Source of the DNA: Dendrophyllia cribrosa
Taxonomy: Eukaryota; Cnidaria; Anthozoa; Scleractinia; Dendrophylliidae
Assembly: GCA_024195265.1 (NCBI GenBank)
Contig: JAJLRJ010000004.1
Location: 6,587,095 to 6,651,094, forward strand
Length of the DNA stretch: 64,000 bases
Reading direction: 5' to 3'
The position numbers and the translations under genes are program-made. Every line of letters begins with the position of its first letter. Position 1 is the first letter of the stretch. Positions 1 through 11,932 of this stretch are shown piece after piece. The notes beneath the pieces were generated by a model. It did no database searches. It was not told the DNA's origin and saw nothing but the letters and a program-made list of their open reading frames with translations.

Positions 1-310
1 ATGCGTGCCGTTTGACAAAATAAGATGTAAAAGCGTATCCGGTTTTGCTTTTTACAAACCGTCTACTGCGTCAATAAAATTATGGTACCTCACTGACCAT
101 ATCACGCGATATCACGCGATATCGCGGATTTCGGACCGAAAATGGCACTCCGCTCGATTCAATTACCACTTTATGACATCCATTTTTGAAAATCACACTA
201 TTACAGGATTTTGGTCAGTGAGGTACCATAATTTTATTGACGCAGTAGACGGTTTGTAAAAAGCAAAACCGGATACGCTTTTACATCTTATTTTGTCAAA
301 CGGCACGCAT
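1..310. mobile_element. Long palindromic MITE (98-bp arms)
   Basis: Bases 1-98 and 213-310 are exact reverse complements by eye, around a 114-bp centre. Near-perfect arms of this length are typical of a foldback-type non-autonomous DNA transposon. The left arm begins at the first base of the window, so the true end and any target duplication on that side cannot be seen. The open frame across it is only a consequence of the repeat. Confidence 0.85.
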
Positions 311-2194
311 TTGCTACCTAGCAACCATTTAAATTATTGAATTTTTCGTATTTTACTGCCAGCATTCAATTTTACCGGTCATTCGTTCAAGTTGCCTGAT
401 GAGTGTGGTCCTTTTAATTTTGGACCATACGAAACAGAGCTGTCGCAATAAAACGATGATTACTCCTGAAGTCTGAACTCTCATGAAGTTTAATATAGTC
501 AATGCTCCTCTATAGTTGAGCGCTCTACGTTATCCATTCTACTCAAGAATTTATTTATATATATATTTTTTTTTTTTTAAATCTCCCCACCCCCAACAAT
601 CCCACCACCCCACTCACAACCCTTTAATAGTATATTTACTTGAGTCTGGTCTTCGTCGCGTGAGATTGCGTGACACCGTCACGTCTGGTTACATTTGGCC
701 CGGGGGGAGGGGGGAATCTCCCATGTAAAAGCGAAGGGGGTGCTCGTTGTACCTTTTAGGGTCTTTAAGGATATTCCGTGTCAACATGTTCCCTTATGTA
801 GCCATTACGATACCTTTTAGAATGACAAAAAGTCGTAGAAATCTATGTAATGTCTTTTGAAGTCTCAATGCAGATAGAACTTTGAAGATGAAACCGACTC
901 ACCGAAACCACCAATAAAAACTAAAATTAAATTAAATAGGGTTAACGTCCTTGTTACTTCAGATACGTACCTTTTAGTGTTTAGCCTGCAAGCAAGATCT
1001 TGTGCTCGGAGTTGGAGGAGGGGGGGAGGGGGAGGGGAAAGTCCCCCCCCCCCCCCCGCTTCCTCTCCCAACCACCGCCCCCAAGCGCGAGAGCTTGCTA
1101 GCACGCTAGATTTTATATGTGAGCCCCTCTCCCGTACCAGCGTCTACCGCCATCTGATCTTTGATTTGGCACGCTTCGAATGTGTCTTTCAGATTCGTTT
1201 TCTACTGGATTGGATGGAAGTAGTTAACAGAAAGAGAAAGGAGCAAGCGTAGGCAACGCCTGTGGACTGGAGATAGAGCGGGGAAATTAAAGGTAATTCA
1301 GAAATAACGGAAATATAGGGAAATATATCATGGGCTCTTCGGAGATAATCCTCGTGGCATTCTTCCAAGTACAGTCGCCCTCCCTTTTCTGACACTCTCT
1401 ACAATGCGGACAACTCTCTCGAGTTCATCTTTTCTACGCACAGTACGAATTCGCTAATCTCTGTATTATTTATTTAACGTTTGCACTCAATTTGCTGTCT
1501 AGCCTTGTTAAAGAGGAAGGTTGTTCCATCGACTGGTTGCGACACTGATCAGGTAACTGATTGCACAATTTCACGACGATTGATTGTCGCACTGTTCGAA
1601 CAATAGATTTTATACAACTCTGTTAATTTAGTACAAAGTCACAAAATACGAGATCCATATTAAACTGGTTGAGCATAACGTGTACAAATATTAGACTTCT
1701 AGGGGTCTATTATCTCTCATAATGGTAAGCCAAGGCGAAATTAAACTCGCGAGCACCCTCGCCCCCTCTCTCCTCTCGCTAGCTCCAAAAAGTGGCACGA
1801 CCCGGACGGTCGTTTCGCTCGTGGTTTCTTTTTTACGATTTCGTGCTCATTCTACGATCGTCTGAGAAACGGGGCTGCAAGCGAGGTAGTGATCTTGTTA
1901 CCATTAAATGTATTTCAAGTTCACGTGAGGTATTTCAAGGTCTCTAAACTTGAAAAGAACCTTTAGAATGTCTCAAATGTCTCAGTTTTGAGCACCAGGT
2001 AACAAAAGGAAACTCTTGCGTCCTTATTATAAATATAAACACAGAATAACATATATTTAGGAAAATAAATCAATTTTCCGTAAACGAGCCGTATATGTTA
2101 GAAATATCCAGAAAAGGACGAGTAAACTATACATTTCAGCTTTTTTGCGTGAGCCCTAACCGTTACGTGACATAAGGGGATTTTCCCAACGTAT
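311..2194. other. No gene recognised
   Basis: Low-complexity A+T-rich DNA with a T-run near 565-580, a purine-rich G tract at about 1018-1040 followed by a 15-base C run at about 1043-1057, and short open frames without recognisable motifs. I see no splice-bounded coding block or RNA gene. Confidence 0.5.
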
Positions 2195-2326
2195 AGATGG
2201 TTTTCACGGCGGCCATGTTGGTGGACAGAACAATGAAATTTTCATCCTTTGGGAATAAAACTCTATTTTTATGCAAACTATTTCTATTGCTTCTGTCCAC
2301 CAACATGGCCGCTGTGAAAACCATCT
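2195..2326. mobile_element. Short MITE with 36-bp TIRs
   Basis: Bases 2195-2230 are the reverse complement of 2291-2326 with one mismatch (cacggc against cacagc), leaving a 60-bp A+T-rich centre. This is a compact non-autonomous TIR element; the short open frame over it is a shadow. A flanking gta on each side may extend the repeat. The superfamily was not identified. Confidence 0.75.
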
Positions 2327-2340
2327 GTACAGGGTGACCT

Positions 2341-2566
2341 TAGGGATGGACCATTTTATTTTTGAAGGGGAGGGGGGTTGGGCAATTTTTCTGAGCATGA
2401 ATTATTTTTTCTCCGTCTTAAGGCTGTGCTAGAATTTTTTTCGAGATTGTTCCATACTTTTCTTTTCTTGGCTCGCTGTGCTTTGCAATTGTGCTTTTGC
2501 TGTGCAGGAATTTTTTTTTTTTTGGTGTTTGCCCCACCCCCTCAAAAATAAAATGGTCCATCCCGC
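2341..2566. mobile_element. Second inverted-repeat element next to the first
   Basis: The start (gggatggaccattttattt, from 2343) is repeated inverted near 2545-2566 (aaataaaatggtccatccc), with imperfect G-rich and C-rich extensions inward. The interior is T-rich and non-coding. It begins only about 15 bp after the previous MITE. Confidence 0.65.
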
Positions 2567-2733
2567 CTGCGTTCATACGTCTCGTATTTTCTTTGCTTTC
2601 GCGTGAAGCCAGTGTGCATGAAAGAAATAGGAGACGTCTGCACGCAGGCTACTTTGACCTCAAAGATTAACTATAAACAATGCTTCCGTCTCATATTTCA
2701 AAGGAACCAAAGGTGAATTGGCTAAAATGCCAA

Positions 2734-4197
2734 CTATTCTCCTCGGCGCACGAAACAAAACTCGGAAATACTGGGGAATGCGCGACTAGCACATGCACAA
2801 TTATTACTATTAACTAGGGGTAATCGGAGCTTAGGCGAGTGCGTTCGCTCTTTTTGATCATCAGTTTCTAATAGCTTTCTCTTTAGATATGTTAATTTGC
2901 TTTTGTTTTTACCTGTCTTGTCTGGCACTGAAGAAACATAGTGTAGCTCATTAATATACCCAATAAATATTGTCTTTGGTTGCTCTTGACATAAAACAGG
3001 AGTGATAACAGTACCATCTGTTTTATTGATATCAGACTCAGTGATATGAATAATACAGTTAAAAGCATTGGACACTGCCTGGATTATGATATTGTCACAC
3101 CATGTGCCTGATGTTGACATTTGCTGAATATAGCTTTGCCAGTTATTATCTGAAATACTTTCAATAAAATATTCTGGATGATTATTTAGGTGTTGAATTC
3201 CAGCTTTTCTAATTTCAAAGTGAAAGTCTGCAGTTTTGTAGAGTTGATGAGAAACAGACTTAAAACAGCAATCACCATTCCCACCAACATCATATGGCAC
3301 TAAGCTTAACCTTGCAAATCTATCATTTAAGCAAGCCCAACCTGACTTACAACTGGAATTTTTTGAAAGCATACCTCCTCTCAATGTTGAGCCACTGTCA
3401 GAAATATCACGATGTCTAACAACTGATTTTGTTTCTGTAATTGAGCTGTATACATTACTGTAACTGCAGTTATTCGGATTTCTCGATTTACACTTGTAAG
3501 CCATCACGAAGGACACATATTTGAAATAGCAATGTTCAGTGTTATACCAGAGGAACCAGTACTTGTAATTCTTACACAAACGGTTCATAGAAGAGGTGCA
3601 AGGAAGACTATTTAAAACGCAACATTTTAACCTGTGTCTTGTGATTCTTTTTTTTAACTTTCTTAGGACTCTACTAACAGGAATTCGGGAGGGTTCCCTA
3701 TCCCTTATTCTTCTGTGCCTCCCATGTTTAGTGATTTTACATTTGTCGCGGCGAGATTCTTTACAGACGTCGGCATTTAAGCTTAATGGTTGACTTACAT
3801 TACACCTCTCAATTTCACACTTTTCAAGGGAATCATTTATCAAAGCCTTAAGTGGAATGTGTGTGCGACTCTCCTCATTAACTTTTTCAGTATTTTGGTT
3901 TAGTTTGTTGATTTCAGTGACTTGAGTGGCGCTACGTGTTTGTCCGGTGCCGTAAATATCACAAGTTATGATGAAATGGCGCCGCCGAGTTTCACATCTC
4001 GGTAGATTTACTTTGTGATTCACTTTGTGGCACAACGGCCGCCGAGCTACACAACTCGGTAGATTTACTTTGTGGCACAACGGCCGCCGAGCTACACAAC
4101 TCGGTAGATTTACTTTGTGGCACAACGGAAACAGAAACAACGCCGAGCTAAACAACCCGGTTTGATGTAGGCGCCAGGAGTCGCACACATTTTCCAA
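2734..4197 (-). CDS. OTU-like cysteine protease, probably transposon-derived
   Basis: A 487-codon frame whose C-terminal half looks like an OTU-family deubiquitinase/protease fold. Visible elements are a GNGDCCF box (Cys310 is the expected nucleophile), a TWCDNIIIQAV helix, and an ELHYVSS motif with His419 as the expected catalytic His. The family usually has GDGNC; here D and N are exchanged, so catalysis is uncertain. Basic and Cys-rich text precedes the domain. The first 60 or so codons are made of a 48-bp tandem repeat (about 4000-4140), so the first Met is doubtful and the real start may lie further in. OTU frames occur in eukaryotic transposons such as Helitrons; no Rep/helicase partner is visible here. 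It could be a solo relic or one exon of a larger gene. Confidence 0.6.
   Translation of the reverse strand: MENVCDSWRLHQTGLFSSALFLFPLCHKVNLPSCVARRPLCHKVNLPSCVARRPLCHKVNHKVNLPRCETRRRHFIITCDIYGTGQTRSATQVTEINKLNQNTEKVNEESRTHIPLKALINDSLEKCEIERCNVSQPLSLNADVCKESRRDKCKITKHGRHRRIRDREPSRIPVSRVLRKLKKRITRHRLKCCVLNSLPCTSSMNRLCKNYKYWFLWYNTEHCYFKYVSFVMAYKCKSRNPNNCSYSNVYSSITETKSVVRHRDISDSGSTLRGGMLSKNSSCKSGWACLNDRFARLSLVPYDVGGNGDCCFKSVSHQLYKTADFHFEIRKAGIQHLNNHPEYFIESISDNNWQSYIQQMSTSGTWCDNIIIQAVSNAFNCIIHITESDINKTDGTVITPVLCQEQPKTIFIGYINELHYVSSVPDKTGKNKSKLTYLKRKLLETDDQKERTHSPKLRLPLVNSNNCACASRAFPSISEFCFVRRGE
4000..4145. repeat. 48-bp tandem repeat within the OTU frame
   Basis: The segment ggtagatttactttgtggca followed by caacggccgccgagctaca recurs about three times with small differences. 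In the minus-strand frame each unit encodes an LCHKVNLPSCVARRP-like block. The unit is a multiple of three, so copy number can change without breaking the frame. Confidence 0.75.
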
Positions 4198-4255
4198 AGA
4201 CAGTGACGAACCATGCTTAATCCAAAGTAAAATTTTACTGAGCGTGTTTTACTTA

Positions 4256-4345
4256 CCGACTTCAGTAGACTTCAGCAATCTTTTGAAGACCGACTTCAGT
4301 AGACTTCAGCAATCTTTGGAAGGATTCAGCAAATCTTTTGAAGGA
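4256..4345. repeat. Short direct repeat (about 34 bp)
   Basis: The string accgacttcagtagacttca plus gcaatcttt occurs at about 4256 and 4290, followed by a third diverged piece near 4325. It is a tandem duplication with no coding signal. The rest of about 4200-5643 shows no gene; a 28-base C run lies at 5555-5582. Confidence 0.65.
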
Positions 4346-5554
4346 TGCATGAGATGTGAAGAAACTCGCCACGTGAGTTAGTTCGTCAAAGTGAGGCAAA
4401 ACGTAAGCAAGCGCCTCAAAGCGAGGCAAATGTGTGTCGACGAACCGACCGACGAACCAAAGAAATCTCGAAAAAACCTCCCTTATCAGTTGCACAGGAC
4501 ACCCAATAATGCACAAATTAGGGGTTGCGTTCTCGTACCTCGAACGCAATAATCAGAATAGCATTTGCTGTTGGGCAAGGCCGCCAAGGCTTGGTGTGTA
4601 CTTTACTGCTCGAGGAAGTTAACGGAGGTAAGAAAGGTATTCATTGCCAATTCAGTGGACGAAAAATCAGTAGATAGACGTTGAGTTTTAGTACAACACG
4701 AGTGATCTCCAACTGGAAGAACTCCGAAGGCAAATTGTCAGAAGGACAGAAACACGACTCAGCAAAACATCTAGCCTGTTCCAGGCTTTAAAATTGTGGG
4801 GCCGGGGAGCAGCTAAAAACCGGCGCGCGAACGAGTGGGGAAACCGAGGGGAGACTAGAGAGGGGGGCTCTCTTTCATGCCTATCCCCCTCCATCAGCAC
4901 TCGCAATATTTTTCCTTCTGCGCGCCGTCTTCGCTCCCCACTATCTGAACGCTTGGAACAGGCTGCAAACATCAAGCACAAGGACCTGTGCCTAGATCAA
5001 CAAAAACACCTAGCAACAATACAAACACCGTTGGGCGCGGAGGGGCAAAATGTATCTTGTCAAATAAAAGAACATAAATCAAGGTCAACAGAAGCACAAT
5101 TAATAAGTTGAAAGGCCAAAATAAAAGACGACAAACAAGTATATTTTACGAGCTAGTGTCAGAGGAACGCGCCAACCTATTTTCACCGCATGCACATCTT
5201 TTCTTCCAGCGACGAGGATTTTGAAGCATAATTCTTGTTCGTTTTTTAGATGAATCCCAGGAAAGACCCACTTGAGAGTTCTTCAAGTGCTTCCTTGAAT
5301 CCATTTTTTCCATAAAGTGGTACGTGTAGGGAATATATTAATTTGGTGATCGAATCTTTGCAATGATGGTTTCTCTTTAAAACAATCTTCGCTGTGAGAG
5401 TTTCCATTTCCGATGTAGTCACGTAGGAGCCTTTTGTGTCTCGTCCAATCAGTGCAACGTTCAGAATTCGGACGTTCGCCACAAGCAAAAAGCCCATCAA
5501 TGATGGGTACCTTCCACATGCCAATAAATTCTTCTTTCTTTTCTCCTCCCCCTT

Positions 5555-5585
<31 letters not shown>

Positions 5586-5643
5586 TCTCCCATTCCCTCT
5601 CCTCCTGTCCCATAAATTTCTCCCAAGGAAGGACTGATACTCA

Positions 5644-5891
5644 GGGCCCGGTTGTTCGAAAGCCGGTTAACGCTAACCCAGGATTAAAATTTAAAACTTA
5701 ACCGAGGATTTAATTTCTCTTGTTAGAAGTGTTTTCAAAAGCTAATTATAAGTTACATGCGAAGACAAGTCAGAGACGAAACTAAAGGGCAAAAATACTT
5801 TGGAAAAATCTCCATTGATTAATTATTTAACTGGAATCAAAATTGATGCTAGCCCTGGGTTAGCTTAACCGCGCTTTGAACAACCCGGCCC
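5644..5891. mobile_element. MITE with gggcccggttgttc-type TIRs
   Basis: The left end at 5644 (gggcccggttgttcgaaagc) is matched inverted by the right end near 5850-5891 (gctttgaacaacccggccca). The arms are about 40 bp with a few differences, including the shared cgctaacccagg / ccctgggttagc parts. The interior has no coding potential. A related but diverged pair of ends occurs at about 57.49 and 62.58 kb. Confidence 0.75.
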
Positions 5892-6710
5892 AGGTTAACA
5901 TGACGCGTACAGTTTTGGCAGAAAAGCAGGAGATTTTTTTGTCGGAACTTACCCTCACAAGGCCTCTAGAAGGACTACAGACTTTAGATTTTAGACTTCG
6001 GATTTTGGATTTGCGACTTTCGACTTTCAAATACTCAGAGGTCAGTCAGGACGAGGACCAAAAAACAACATTTGATCAGGGTTTGGATGCATATTATTGT
6101 AACTATTCTGAGCAGGGAAACGTTATAACGTCATTTTCGATCAACAGTCCTTATTCGATTTTTAAAACTGCCTCCTCCGAAGACAACAAAATCTTGAGTT
6201 CTGATTGGTTGAGAACATGTTCCAGGCGAATGTAAACTGTCCACGAAAAAACCGGACGCCGTTTGTGGTCTAGGTGTTGAAGCTCAATATTATTTTCTTT
6301 TTTTGGTAAGTGGCTATAGACCAAGTTAACACAGTTTACTTGTAACATACTACACTTGACTACAAGTCTTAATCGACACCCTTTTATAAGAACGTCTAAA
6401 TTTTAGCTGAGGCTGAACCGGGACTGCATGTTCTCACTTTGTTGGCGGTTTGAGCCTCGGAAAACGTTCATAACAATATTCTTGAGATAAATTGTATAGT
6501 ATTTCCGTAAGTCATAGATTAAGTAAAAAGAAAGAAAAATAGGCCAAGTTCTACCAATTTGCTATTTTGAAATGATTCTCCTAGATGGAAAACGACCTGC
6601 AACGCTGCAATAATTCTAGTATTTTGGGTTCAGTTGAACTATAAATTTCCTCTGACCAAACAACATTACACCTGAAATAAACATCCCTTTGACGACGGCG
6701 TTCAACTGCA

Positions 6711-6757
6711 AGATCGCGGATCGCGGATCGCGGATCGCGGATCGCGGATCGCGGATC
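6711..6757. repeat. Heptanucleotide microsatellite (gatcgcg)n
   Basis: About six copies of gatcgcg in tandem. Flanks are non-coding. From 5892 to 10377 I find no recognisable gene, only scattered short frames and repeats. Confidence 0.85.
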
Positions 6758-7173
6758 TCCGTCTGCCCTATATGACCCTATATAGCCGAGCTATATTTTT
6801 TTTAAGAACGAAAAGCGGAGCACAGTGTAAAAGCCGCATCACTGCAGCCACCTTGTAGCCGTTCACACTAGCATGTGTAGATAACTTGGTGTGAATCGTT
6901 GAAAGATCACATGGAGATTTGAAGGTCTAAAGTGTTGGGTAAAAATAAGCTCTCGCTTGTGGTTACATTATGACTAATTTCAACATAAGGTGTTATTTTT
7001 AATCATGACTATGCAATATTAAAGTTCAAAACAGAAACTATCGTGACCGGAGTTTCTAGTATTAATTGCTGCGGAACGAGCGTAGCGAGTGAGCAGCAAC
7101 ATAATCAGGATTTAAGAGAAATATATGAGAAAAAAATATAAGCTACCAAAAATCTCGATTTGATCGCTTTTTA

Positions 7174-7260
7174 CCAGAATTCACTGCGCCACGCACACAT
7201 TTTGGGCCAGAATTCACTGCGCCACGCACACATTTTGGGCCAGAATTCACTGCGCCACGA
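7174..7260. repeat. 33-bp tandem repeat, about 2.5 copies
   Basis: Units begin cagaattcactgcgccacg and end cacacattttgggc, in two complete copies and one partial. No gene overlaps it convincingly. Confidence 0.85.
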
Positions 7261-10200
7261 ACAATAGCCTCGCTTGCTGCTTCAAGCTGTTGGCTGCGAG
7301 ATTTGTAATATTTTGGTCCAACATGTGCCAGTCGTAATAGGAACTGAAGTGTCGAAGACTACCGCGAGTTGAGCGAGGACTGTGAGGCATGGTGATAGGA
7401 CCGTTGGATAGCAAAGATTTTCGAAGATTGTACGGAATAAAAGACAAATTTATTTTGAAATCACTCCGACAGCGGTCGATGAGACTGAGCTGAGCGCGTG
7501 GGGACGCGAAACCTGAGCTGAGCGCGTGGAGATGCGAATACGATACGGCTAGCTAGTAACGCAACATGTTCATTATCAATAATTAAGTTAAACCTAAATT
7601 TTCACACCTTCCTCGTGGTGAACGCGTCCTTTGCTCAACAATATTCTACAGACATTGCAAGAACTTGATGCGTGAATTACAAAACAAAATTAGTCTTATC
7701 AGCTGGAGTTTTCGTCGATTCATCCCGGTTACATTTGCTTTGCTTTCCCTCAAAAAACGAAAGAGAAAATTCTGTAATACCAGCGAGGCGATAAAACAGC
7801 ATTATTACAACAAATTTACCGCAGCAATTACTATCTTTTGGATACACTAGTATATATATATATTGTTGGAGAGCCTATTTTCCTCTTTAATATAGTATTA
7901 ATTCAATCAACAAGGATTTATTTCTAAATAACGAGCGCCAAAAATACCTATGAATTTTTTATGGAAATTAATACTTTTCAACCTTAGTATTCGCATGCTG
8001 ATCCTAACTTTTCTCTCTCACTTTTTACAAAACTAAAAAAACCTTGAGCCTTTAAAAGCCGTGAGTTAAGTCCGCTTTGCACATGTATACATGTAATTCT
8101 ACAAGCACTGTTCTATTTTCGTGCACGTGCCAGTTTCGCTTGTGTTTACAAGCAGAGCGACAAATGGAGGCGCCAGGCGGCGTTGTTTTTAGTTGAAAGA
8201 TTAGTTTACTTTTAATGGGTTCTCACACGGAGTTATCTGAACGCGTCTGTTACAGAAGAAAATGCAGTCCCTCCTTCCTTTCCCGCCTCTTCCCCAACGC
8301 CCCCTCGACTCGGTCGATCGCCGATCGCGTATTTGCTCGCCCGCTCGACTAGCAACTCTGGATCCAGTTGCATAAAACAACGTAAGATATGTGGAGATTT
8401 CAACAAAGAGACATATAGTCCGTAGTCCATCGTAATTTGCATTCAGAAAAAAGATCGAAAAGGCACGTATTTACACTGCCTGATGTAAACACTGTTTGAT
8501 GCTCTAACGCTTGGGCTAAATTTTAAGTTTAAGTTATAGCGTTTGAAAACGTTAGTATGAACACAGGTAATACCCAATTTGGTCTCCATATAGTAGTGAA
8601 CACTCAGCTTAAATTGATTATTTCAATTGATTATTTCAATTGATTATTGATTATTTATTGATTATTTCAGGATATTTATAGCAAGTGACTGCTTTGTTTT
8701 GGTTGCCACCCCTGCTCCCCCCTCAAGGTTTTTCTCCGATATTTTAAAGACCATTTACGATTAGCACATGCCGTATTCAGTAGCTGTTCATTTATCCTTT
8801 AGACACATTTTAGTAAAGATTGGCGACAACCGGTTGCTATGTTAACGAGATATGACGCCTTTTTTCAGTGAAAAAAAAAAAACGTATAAAATGCTACCAA
8901 AAGCATCAAAATGTTTTTATTTGTATGTTATTTTGCAACTCTATCAAACAATACTTGCAATTTTCACATTTTCCCGATAAATTTGAATTTCTAGTAAAAT
9001 CCAAGATGACGGCCGTCTTGGCGGCCATTTTGGATGACGTCACGGACCCCCAGCAACGTCACAACCCATAATATTTATCTTATCTTGTAGAGCACATTGC
9101 AGGCTATTTATTAGATGTAAAATATTTCCGAAATATTGCAACATCGCAAAAACCCAGGAAGGAGGGGGGGGGGGGGGGGGGGTTGGGGGCGAGGGGGGTT
9201 GTTGCAACCCCGGTTGCAACAACCACGGTGGGGGTATAAGTTTGCGTGTACTTCCGAGGGTTAATATGTAGATTTCTAAGGATTTTGAGTCACTTACTCA
9301 AAATCATTTCCGATTTTCCTAATAAGCTCGATATGAGATCTCATCCTATAAAACCGTTACTACAAAGAGAAAAGTAAAATTCTGGAGATTTGCTATAAAC
9401 AGCACTTGATCTCCCGACTACAGCTTACGCTAATTGTTTATGCGCATCCTTACTGCGCACGCAATTCATGTCGCAACGCCATGCTACATCATGCACGAGC
9501 GCGCGCGCAAGAGAAGAAATCTAAGCACATAAAGGGCTGATAGCCGTTGCGTTAACTTTGCTTAGATTTAACTCGCTTAGATGGTCGGTGACCCCCAATT
9601 GTTTTTTCATAGATAATGTTCTTTGCCAATTCTCGACAGATTGTGAAAAAATGAACAAAACATCAATGTAGGAAGTTTAAATTCTTTCCATTTTTCTACC
9701 CGCGCGCCGTCGAATCCTGCCAACTTGCAGCTGTCAGAGTTTGCAAATGCTGTCGTTTAAAGATGAAATTTACTTCAAGGAACGTCAACAGTTGAATGAA
9801 TTTACTGAACAGACCTACTCGCATAAAATTTGGGAAAGAAAGTTGCATTTTAGAGATTCATTTGCAATATTTTTAGACTAACAGACATTGGGGTTACATC
9901 CCGTAAGGAAGACCAATTTTTAAAAATTAGGGTCGCCTTTCAGATAGCTTATCTCAGAAACGAAGTCGGTGACCCCCTCATTTTTTTGCATTTCTGACAC
10001 GAGTTACTCATAACCTAGCTGTAGCAAAAGTTTTATAAAAAAATTAATGTTAGAAGATTTTCGCGCGAACGTCCTTAAGTTTACAAACAAACAACCAATC
10101 AGAATGTGACAATTCTTTTCGCACGTGCGAGATGAGCATATATAAATATGCAAAATAAAAACCAAGCGTGAAGCGAGGGGGAAACCAAAAACAACAAACA

Positions 10201-10377
10201 AGAAATTTACATACAACAAGGTAGCAACACGTGTACCCGGCGTCGAGCATCCGTTAAAATTCTCAGCTTATTTCTCATTTTTCTCTGACGGTTTGCCGCA
10301 CGAAAAAAATAACTAAGAAGAAAATCTAGACACACTTTACGTCGGTCAACCATGTTGACATTTCACGGATCAACAAT

Positions 10378-10745
10378 AGGGAGCTTAAGCAACCACGACG
10401 CCGACGGCAGCGAGAACGGCACAAAACAATAGGCTTAATGAGCGAAAACAATACCTCTGCACGTGCGTTTTACATTTTGGTACATTTCTTTGCCGTTCCC
10501 TGCAAAACAACAACGTCAAATGATCAAATTATAGGTTTTTTGGAGAACGTGAACACACGACGGTTAATTTTCCTTTCTCCATTTGAACCGGAAAGCCATC
10601 CCTTTAAATTCAGCTCCTGGACAATCCAGTCACATTAGACAAACTAAACAAATTGGAGCAACTGCAAAGTAGTTTAAAATAGCGCAAATCCTTTTTTCAA
10701 GTGACGTTTTCCTTGGCGTTGCCGTCGTCGTTGCTTAAGCTCCCT
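10378..10745. mobile_element. MITE with agggagcttaagcaac TIRs
   Basis: The left end agggagcttaagcaaccacg at 10378 is matched inverted by cgtcgttgcttaagctccct ending at 10745. The repeat continues inward through the gacgccgacggc region. Flanking aat on both sides is a possible 3-bp target duplication. The interior carries no convincing coding sequence. Confidence 0.75.
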
Positions 10746-10790
10746 AATAAGGGCCGTCACGAACCTCTTTTAATTCTGACGTCATCCATT

Positions 10791-11925
10791 AGACCTTTTT
10801 ACCGATACGGCGGCCATATTGAATAAATTAGATTTAAAGAGTATTATGGGATTCCCGGGGGGCAAAACAAATCTCGCGTGACAGACGTGTCGCACAAGTT
10901 TTTTTTATCTGAGAGCGTTTTGTAGTTTTATTTGCTTGGTCATGGCCGACCGGTCAGATGAAAACAAAAAGGAGTTCAGTATTGAGGAACTGAACGCATG
11001 GAACGTCGAGAAACTGCGAAAATATTTGAAAAATCGTGGTATTGTTATCACCAGTGATTCTCGTAAACGCGACTTGGTTTCGAAAGTTTACCATGCTTGT
11101 CGTCTAGATTTGCCACCTAGCTGTGTAGCACTAAAGAACAAGACGATGCCCAAATCGAAGCTAGACGAAAGGAAAAGCGCTCTATCGACGGAATCTCCTT
11201 TCCTCTCCCGGAAGAATTGAGAAACTGGGTGAGCGGAAGCCGTAATTTTCCCGATATGACGATGAACGACATTGAACTTTACAGGACAGGAAATCTGCGA
11301 AAGATACTGTAATTAGACAATCTTGCGCTTGTTTACAAAGTTTTTGATTCCGTTTGATTCAAGCGTTTTTATTTTTCCGTTTCTTTTTTTTTTTTTTTTC
11401 TAATCGAGATTCTGTTAATTTTCATTAAAAAGTCTTGCTTAAATTTCTCATTTGATTCTAGTTTTGTACTAGCTTGTTGTCAATATAAATTTTAATACAT
11501 GCAATTTCGCGATCGGATTTTACGAGATAATTTGGACTTTCACTACATTGCTCGTTTTGAATGCTTTTATTTCGCAGTTACCTTCTTTTATCTAAATTCT
11601 GTAAGTTTTCATTCAAGAAAATATGACTTTTTCAATTAGAATAGCTCAGTTTAAGCTTTCGCACTGCTATGAATGAAAACTTGTATGGTCTTTCGCCACA
11701 TATTTCTCGGGAAAACGGCGGTCATTATTACATCCAAACACGACACAACGATCTTTTTTCTCCATTACAATCTTATTCTAGGAAAACTATAAGAAAAATT
11801 ACCTCGAAAAGGGCGCGTAAACACTGTGCGTGTGTATAAGATCGATGCTCATGCCCCCTGGGAATCCCATAATACTCTTTAAATCTAATTTATTCAATAT
11901 GGCCGCCGTATCGGTAAAAAGGTCT
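10791..11925. mobile_element. TIR DNA transposon (about 1.1 kb) with SAP-domain ORF
   Basis: The left terminus (agacctttttaccgatacgg, continuing to about 10860) and right terminus (about 11855-11925) form inverted repeats of roughly 70 bp, nearly identical. An att triplet adjoins both ends and could be a 3-bp target duplication. The interior carries one short SAP-domain frame near the left end and then A+T-rich non-coding DNA. No transposase catalytic domain is visible, so it is best read as a deletion derivative of a larger autonomous element. The shared agacct/ggtct termini suggest kinship with the MITE at 19741-19938, but this was not tested by alignment. Confidence 0.8.
10936..11220 (+). 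CDS. SAP-domain small protein carried by the TIR element
   Basis: A 94-codon frame. Residues about 17-55 match the SAP helix-extended-helix pattern seen in DNA-binding proteins: a hydrophobic helix (VEKLRKYLKNRGI), a Gly turn, then a charged segment (SRKRDLVSKVYHA). The start at 10936 lies soon after the transposon's left TIR; a second Met at codon 3 is equally possible. SAP domains bind A+T-rich DNA, so a role in recognising transposon ends or chromatin is plausible but inferred. The frame ends soon after the domain, which suggests an N-terminal fragment of a longer protein, perhaps cut by deletion or continuing across a lost intron. Confidence 0.55.
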   Translation: MVMADRSDENKKEFSIEELNAWNVEKLRKYLKNRGIVITSDSRKRDLVSKVYHACRLDLPPSCVALKNKTMPKSKLDERKSALSTESPFLSRKN

Positions 11926-11932
11926 ATTAGAA

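Noticed and set aside
6712..6757. Telomere-like or origin-like repeat
   Set aside because: A simple gatcgcg microsatellite with no telomeric or origin motif around it.
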